Made by a program: the position numbers and the translations under genes. Of a stretch of DNA of 64,000 bases, positions 57,789-64,000 are shown one piece after another. Position 1 is the first letter of the stretch. Every line of letters begins with the position of its first letter. The notes below the pieces were generated by a model. That model saw only the letters and a program-made list of their open reading frames with translations. It was not told where the DNA came from and made no database searches. Origin of the DNA: Eleusine coracana subsp. coracana (Eukaryota; Streptophyta; Magnoliopsida; Poales; Poaceae); assembly GCA_032690845.1 (NCBI GenBank), contig CM064434.1, positions 11,100,108 to 11,164,107 on the forward strand. Direction: 5' to 3'.

Positions 57789-60650
57789 GGTGAATCAGAG
57801 ACAAATCTAATGATTTTCCAATCATTGTTCTCTAAATTTCGTCACCCCCTCAAATCTTCATTCGATCAGTTATAGACTTGGGTTGTTTGATGATTTTAGA
57901 TAGTTGTCACACGGGAGATGGTGATGGATTTGGTTCTGGTTGTGGAATCGCTGAGAACCGGGTAAACGAGGTTAGGATCTGTATCTATTTCTAATCTTTA
58001 GCAAAATGCCTCTTAGATTCTTGTGTTCGCTATTACATATTAACCAGTTATCATTTGGTGTGGATTTGCATGGTCCTCTAGTGTAGTATCACGTGAATTT
58101 GAGGACTACAATTTCTCATAAAAGTATGATTTGTGTCCCACTATTCTGTCCCTTAGCTATCATTGACAGGTGTGTTGCATACTTTGATGAACCAAAGGCT
58201 GTCAGTTAGTGTGTTGTTCTATTACAAATTTCAACTAGCTGCTTGCCTGGTTTGTTTTGCCGAATATAACTAGTAGCTAAGTGTTTCCCTGTTTCCGTGC
58301 TTTGGCATAGTAGTATATTAGATTGATGTTGACTTGTTTGGTTGTTTCAGATCACTCAGTTGTATCTATCAGATTGAGCTTGAAGGCAACAAGGGAGCTG
58401 GTTAATTTTTATGCCAATGTTAGCTACTACTAATCCATCTCTATTCTTTTATAAATTACCAAAAATTGCTGGTAGCTCCTAAATTTGTTTGAACTGTGGC
58501 AATGAGATCTATAGAAATAGTGTCATGTCATGAGAAGCATTGCTAGATATGTTGGATGCTAACGTATTTGGTAAGCCATGAAGAAACACAGTTGTTGTTA
58601 TTTTCCCCTTGTGTTACCTGTACATCTGTCAGTGTCACATATTCAATATGCATTTGTTTCTTCTCTGTTGTGCAGACTAGAAAGAATGGCAGAGAGCTAG
58701 AAACCAAAGTATGTTATGCACTGATACGACACTTCTTTATACAACTTGACTTGACATTACCTTAATTGTATTTATCAGTGTTTTGTTAAGCTATTTATCA
58801 ATTTTTTTCCTCTGTTACATAATTGTGTGTATAAATACAACTGATAGTTCAGTATGACCACAGTTGTTCTAAACTGTACTGATAGTTTGTATGATAGGTG
58901 ACCACTTGAAAACTTAAATTACAAATAGTATCATGTATTTAACTGCTGCTATCTATTTTCTAATCAGAGGTGATGATGTTCGAATTTTGCAAATGTTAAC
59001 TATAAAGCTTCAATAATTAATTTTTCTCTATGCTAGTGCAGACTATTTCCTTGCACAAACTATTTCCTGGTAGTTAGTGTTTACTCCTGTTTTTGACTCT
59101 GTGCAGCTGTTAGAAAAAATAAGCACGAGCTCTGCTTTTGGGGGATGAGATTCAGATTTACAAGGCATGCCATGGTTGCTAGATTCATTAGCACCGCATC
59201 CAAATTTATTTATCAGGTGAGAGTAGACCTGCAAGAACTCCATTTTCCATGTCAATTGAAACAAAATATGAGTAAAATCGATACAAAATTTATTATTCTG
59301 TGCTTCCATTTATACAAAATGGTTAGTACTATAAATAATATGGTAGATTCATCAGTGTTTCTTCCAGTGCAGGTTTGTTGTCTCCTTGAGACAGTGTACA
59401 CTCATATGTCCGATGTCTCCTTTTTCTTTCAAGAAAAAAACTACACTCTTGTTCTCACACTTCACAACATCAAGGCATGTACTCATAGCTTGGCTTAGCT
59501 TTTAGCACATGCATATGCTTTTATAGCTATGTTGATAATCATGCTTCTATATAGGGCAAGTAATTCTTATTAGATGTATGAGTTGAAAGTTTTACCATTA
59601 TTCAGTTCACAACGAAGTGAAGGGTACAACCTACCAGTACCAGTTTGCAAGATGTTTGATAATACTTTGATTATATACTCTGATCTACAATTTATGCTTT
59701 GTGTAAACTTAATTTTTAAGCTTTTGTGAACTGAACTTAGTTGTTTAAATAGCTGTTTATATTCTAGCTAGAGCTACCTACATTTGACTCCAGTATTTAA
59801 AAGAACAAAATGTGAACCTCTCCAAGCTTTGCGAGTTTTAGAAATGACAGATAGGAAAAATAATTGAAAAGATAGAGTAGTACTTGCCAAGTTTCTTGTG
59901 CACACCACTTTGGCTCCTCAATAATGGAACTATTTGTTCTCAGTTTGCTTAGTTGTTTTTGTTTCAATATAAAGTAATCTTTTTTTTCTTGAACAAAGCA
60001 AGGTTGCTTATTATTGTGTTGGAAAAAGCTGACGTGACTTGAAGGCTTCAATCATGTGACTTGGCTATGTCAAATTTTGAGTTGCATTGTTCCAAGTAAT
60101 GACTGTTCATGGTAACAAATTTTTTGTTCATTGAAGTGAAGCTATAGTTAGCAAAATGTATGTCAATTGAAGTAAAGATACAATTGTATGTCCAATAAAG
60201 CATGGTAGTTGTTATAATGATCAAGACGGTGTATTTGTTGTACATATAGTGGATATAGCATGTGTACTAGACTTTATAGTATATTATGAATAAAAATATG
60301 TATTTTCTTTTTTTTCTTTTATTAATATATCATTAGAGACTCTGGTTACCAAAATGAGTCTGCAATGAATGATCATTGGAAACTCTAGTTATCAAAATAA
60401 GTCTATTATGACCATTGATTACAGACTCTTATTGGCAACCAGACTCTTATTGGCAACCAGAGTCTCCAATGTCTCTCTCGTTGGAGACTCGTTTTTATCA
60501 AAATGAGTCTTTGATTAGGAAGTCATTACAGACTCGAAAATCCGAGTCTCCAATGACTTCACATCACAGACGCAAATTTAAAGACGCAAAATAATAGAGT
60601 CTCCTATATGACTTGAGCCGAGTCTCTAAATATATTTTTTTTACATTGTG
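56927..60650. mobile_element. Large CACTA-like element with gene-like interior, TSD GGA
   Basis: Ends CACTATGTAAGAAAGTG and (inverted) CACAATGTAAAAAAAAT, with GGA at 56924-56926 and 60651-60653. Subterminal repeats of GAGACTCGTTTT and AATGAGTCT fill 56960-57150 and 60335-60625, in both orientations. The 3.1-kb interior starts with a GC-rich block (57190-57720) containing a (CT)n run at 57761-57788 and is followed by AT-rich, intron-like sequence. No transposase is recognised. It could be Pack-type capture of a host gene 5' end. Confidence 0.8.
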
Positions 60651-60653
60651 GGA

Positions 60654-62309
60654 CATGCAAGCACGTCACCTTTAAACAGACGTAGCCACCGTATAGACTA
60701 TCCACGCCAGTCAAATTTCTCAGGAGGCTGCAAATCTTTGCTGCATCTCCTTAACACTATTACACTCTGTAGCTGAAGCCTTTACCTGAAGGATTTGATC
60801 AACTAGAGTCATAGCCATTTGATTTTTCCTCTCAAACTCGAAATTCTGGATGCATGCAGTGGCCATGTACGGTGGTGCGCGCTTTGCTTTGATTCATCCA
60901 TGCCCTCATAAGCCCCAAACTAACGTAGGATCTGCTGATGCATCCCAACAACCCGGTTTTTCTTACGCAGGCGGGAGCTACCGCCCCTTATCGGACGGCT
61001 ACCGATGCGCGCGTGCGTTCGGAAGCGAGATGATTAATCCCGTGTGGATGCAGGTGCGAGAGCATCAGCCGGTTAATCCATCCGGCGTGGCGTCATTGGA
61101 AAATCGTTTACAAGCCATCATTCAATGCTCTCTGACGACTTTTCATCAGTACACGTGCCAGCAGATTGTAGAAATATAAACAAACTTTACACCCATTTCA
61201 GATTTAAGAAATTGGCTATGTTGTTTGCTGTAACATTATTTTGTCTTCTTGCATACAAAATTTTTTTAGAGAATATGCTGTAGCACGGCATTTTTTTTTT
61301 GTAAAGTACAGAATTTGATGGGGTTTTTTTTGCATGCAAATCGCATTAAAAAATCCCATGTCCAGAACTCATGTAATCGCATTCCTCAAAACGAATTCAC
61401 AATAGGAAAAAACGAATAATGAAATCATGCAATACAAGAAATAGATATTTTGAGTCCTACTCAATATATCCTGGATACAATTTATTTTTCTATATGGCCC
61501 GTATTTGGAAAATCTAATTTTTGAGTAATTATTATATGATCACATTTTGTATTCTAGAAATATAAAAAGGATTACGTTCATCAACTTTTGAAGTGAATTA
61601 CTCTAAAATGGTTAAAGGTGTCAAGTTCTGGAAATATAAAAGGCAAATAAGATACTAGAAAACTACACAAGTAACACTCAAACCCAAGTGGATTTGTACC
61701 CAAATTTCGTAATCGAAACTGTAGCAATATTTCAAAATAGGTGAGTAAATTGGATTCTAAGAAATATAAGTATGATGGTTTGTCTGTTGTTCAATTCAGG
61801 AAAATATTTGACATACTGGATAAGAACCGACAACAACCAACTACCAATATTAAAAACGAAAAACAAGGCGCATGCTGCTATGTATCAAGGCACGAGCTTT
61901 TGACTTCAGCTGAATCATGTTGTCCACGTAATGTGTGTTAATCTCATTAATTACTTGCTGATTGGGTGATACTCCCTCCATCTAGGTATATAAGGCATAT
62001 TAGAAGGAAATAAAATTCCAGGTATATAAGGCGCATGTTAGTTGACTGCTTGGTGTTGTGTGCGTGGTGGTTGGGTTTTGAAAATCTTAATTATGTCATT
62101 AACTATATGATGCTTTGGTTTTGTAGCTGCCTCTTCACGTTCATCAGGCTAGATGCCTCTTCACGTTCATCAGGCTTACTGCTGTTCCTTTTATACAGAG
62201 CAAGCGGTACTGCCATGAGGAGCCATGAGTTCCAAACTCTCCAACACCAACGCAGGTAGTTTCAGCCACCATCGTTTTTAGTGCTAGAGTTGCTATCACC
62301 TGCGGCGAC
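60654..62309. other. Intergenic sequence with a one-ended MITE
   Basis: The ORF at 60850-61179 (109 codons, starting MHAVAMYGGARF) is unrecognised. A Stowaway-like end ACTCCCTCCATCTAGG lies at 61971 without a matching partner. No other gene is seen. Confidence 0.4.
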
Positions 62310-63452
62310 ATGGATGAGTCCGAGTATATTCAAGTTGTGGAGGATTCACTAGGTAAGGACACCGTCGTGCCGGATTCCGAAGAAAACGTCCAAGCTGGTG
62401 ATGAGGGCGACTCCGGCAACATGGATGCAGGGGCGGAGCCAAGAGTTGAGCATAGGGGGGGGGGGGGGGCAACTCACTAATGTTGTCGACAAGTTTTGGA
62501 GGAAAATTTTTTTGGATGTGTATATGTACTGGGACTGAAGCTTATATGCTCTCTCATAGTTTTTATATGTTTACGAGTAGTTACAATTCTTAGTTCCTGG
62601 TATTTTATTGGTGTAAAAATTATTGGGATCATGAGTTCACTTGTCAATTAGCTGTTTCAACACTACATGAGTTTTGAAGAAACTGGTTAAAGAAAATTAT
62701 CAATTACCATCCTCATTCTGAAATTTAAATAAAATGAGTATGGAGTTTGATTACACAACTGGCATCTTCAATACAACATGAATACCTAATATAACTCGTT
62801 CTCCTACCCAAGATTGATGACCCTAAGGCACCAACTAAAGTCCTGTGATCCTAATTCAATAAGATGGACAGGAACACAAACGTACCTTTTGAAGCTCACA
62901 ATTGCACTGGTAGCTAGAAGTAGAACAGTGGCCTGTGGAGAGCAACACCACTAAATCATGGCCCACAGGACTTCTACGTACGTCTGGCGGCGGCAAGCGA
63001 ATAGACAAGAGAAATTTTGCACGGAATTAATGAGGTCGAGACTGTAAAAGGAGGTAGATCCCGTAGATAGCTGGTTGCCTGTTAGTTTCCTCTTCAATTG
63101 ATGGTGGGTAAAGGCCTTCTCCGATGGGCTGATTGGGCTTGGAATAGCATCGTTATGTACTCACGGGTCATATGGGGGGCCTATGCTTGCTTAACCATGC
63201 GATTAGTAGAAATATTAGGGAAACTTCTATGGTATAGATGAATCGTTAGGGGGGGGGAGGCCAGGCCCCTGCTCGCCCCCTTGTCTCCACCATTGCATGG
63301 ATGAGTCCGAGTACGTTCACCACGAGGTGCATGAGCTCTTGCATCCCAACATGATGTACCCTATCACTCACGCAGTACACTTCACTGATGTGCATGATGC
63401 TGCTACAACTATGTTTTGGGTTGCTCGCGGTTACATGCAACACCTCTTTTGA
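62310..63452 (+). pseudogene. Short ORF disrupted by a hAT element
   Basis: An ATG at 62310 opens a frame (MDESEYIQVVEDSLG..) that stays open to the insertion. The frame resumes after it at 63304 and runs to TGA at 63450-63452. The pre-insertion sequence would therefore have had an ORF of about 84 codons, and MDESEY occurs twice in it. No family is recognised. It may be an exon or an element-encoded fragment. The hAT insertion lies exactly in the second MDESEY copy. Confidence 0.45.
62428..63295. mobile_element. hAT-like element, perfect 8-bp TSD
   Basis: CATGGATG occurs at 62420-62427 and 63296-63303. Terminal inverted repeats are CAGGGGCGGAGCCAAG and (inverted) CAATGGTGGAGACAAG, the common grass hAT end type. 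G-runs sit close to both ends (12-13 G at about 62456, 9-10 G at about 63249). No transposase is present. Confidence 0.88.
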
Positions 63453-63622
63453 TTCTGTGTTCTTGTAACCATTTTTGGACTAATATATCTATTCGTGTAC
63501 TACTCAAAAGTTATCAAGAGTATTTACTGTTATACAGTCTATTCACCAAAGCTCACTTTGTTCTACCTCTTGTAGATTAAACAATGCGTTTTTGGAGTAC
63601 ACAAAGTGCTAGTAATATTCGG
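63453..63622. other. Short intergenic gap
   Basis: No coding or repeat signal is seen between the disrupted ORF and the mariner transposase remnant. Confidence 0.4.
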
Positions 63623-64000
63623 CTAAGAAACAAAGGCCAAGGCTTGATTGTACAGATTGATATCACAACTTAAAGTTCTCAGGAGTGCTCCTTGCCTTTC
63701 CAACAATTTCTTGCGCATGTGTGGAATGTCATAGTATTGTCCTCCATTTTGCTTCATTACCTCCAGCATGCAACCCTGCTGAGTAAGAAAGATCTTGTTC
63801 GACGACTCAATCGGGTAGTTGTTATATGCATCTTCCACCTTGCTAACAATTTCCTCAATATTGTTTGGAAATCCTAAATGAAACAAAGCTTGTATCGCAG
63901 CAAAAAAAACCAAGATCTAACACATTCAGGTCGGAAGAGTTAGGAGGCTGACATGTGAGACGAATATCCCAGCCATTAGATTGAGCAGCTTCTACGTAAG
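63623..64000 (-). pseudogene. Mariner-like transposase C-terminus, frameshifted, runs off the window
   Basis: Plant mariner-like (Stowaway-source) transposase. On the minus strand, the part at the window edge reads AAQSNGWDIRLTCQPPNS, then DLNVLDLGFF with the third catalytic aspartate of the DD39D triad. A run of eight T at about 63902-63909 is one base longer than the frame needs, shifting it. The frame resumes as AAIQALFHLGFPNNIEE through the C-terminal IPHMRKKLL, ending at 63623. The N-terminal two thirds lie beyond 64000. This explains a source for the Stowaway MITEs seen here, but this copy is broken. Confidence 0.85.

Overview
This is a nuclear segment of a grass genome (Poaceae). The sorghum/sugarcane/maize group is my best guess, but it rests only on general repeat style: CACTA elements with short GCCGTGTG or GCCGAGTG subterminal repeats, a Copia element with an extra third ORF, a plant RTE LINE, and Stowaway- and Harbinger-type MITEs. 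It is clearly eukaryotic, with split genes, GT..AG introns and no operons. Two host genes can be read completely. One is a five-exon NRT1/PTR-family (NPF) transporter gene on the minus strand (13928 down to 8437). The other is a two-exon DUF1685-family gene on the minus strand (40240 down to 39335). A possible third host gene (minus strand, between about 7167 and 2900) is only a set of candidate exons.

Most of the rest is transposable-element sequence, and many boundaries can be fixed to the base by target-site duplications (TSDs). Seven non-autonomous CACTA elements are present: 62-1160, 12557-13486, 16707-18182, 18336-19467, 46045-47032, 47352-48189 and 56927-60650. Six have perfect 3-bp TSDs and none carries a recognisable transposase. 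Two hAT-like elements have perfect 8-bp TSDs (54834-55715 and 62428-63295). Harbinger-like elements with TAA TSDs lie at 20292-32904 and 41880-42870, and a less typical one at 15382-15865. A Mutator-like foldback element has a 9-bp TSD (4059-4626). Several Stowaway-type and other MITEs are scattered through the window.

The largest unit is a complete but disabled Copia retrotransposon (about 20333-31982) with two LTRs of roughly 1.5 kb. It has gag, protease, integrase, reverse transcriptase and RNase H, interrupted by four in-frame stops and one frameshift, plus a 500-residue third ORF. It sits inside a Harbinger-like element. Its LTRs and the pol-ORF3 spacer are full of a short palindrome (TGACGGAAGTTCCGTCA and variants). 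A full-length RTE-clade LINE with an uninterrupted 1040-codon ORF (35827-39146, 17-bp TSD) lies about 190 bp past the stop codon of the DUF1685 gene. L1-type LINE pieces occur in NPF intron 2 (10920-11721) and at 49376-50325. The window ends inside a frameshifted mariner-like transposase (63623-64000, minus strand).

The genes do not form a pathway. The main story is how nested insertions have reshaped two ordinary host genes. NPF intron 1 holds a CACTA element. NPF intron 2 holds a partial tandem duplication, a MITE and a LINE. A LINE lies in or next to the 3' UTR of the DUF1685 gene.
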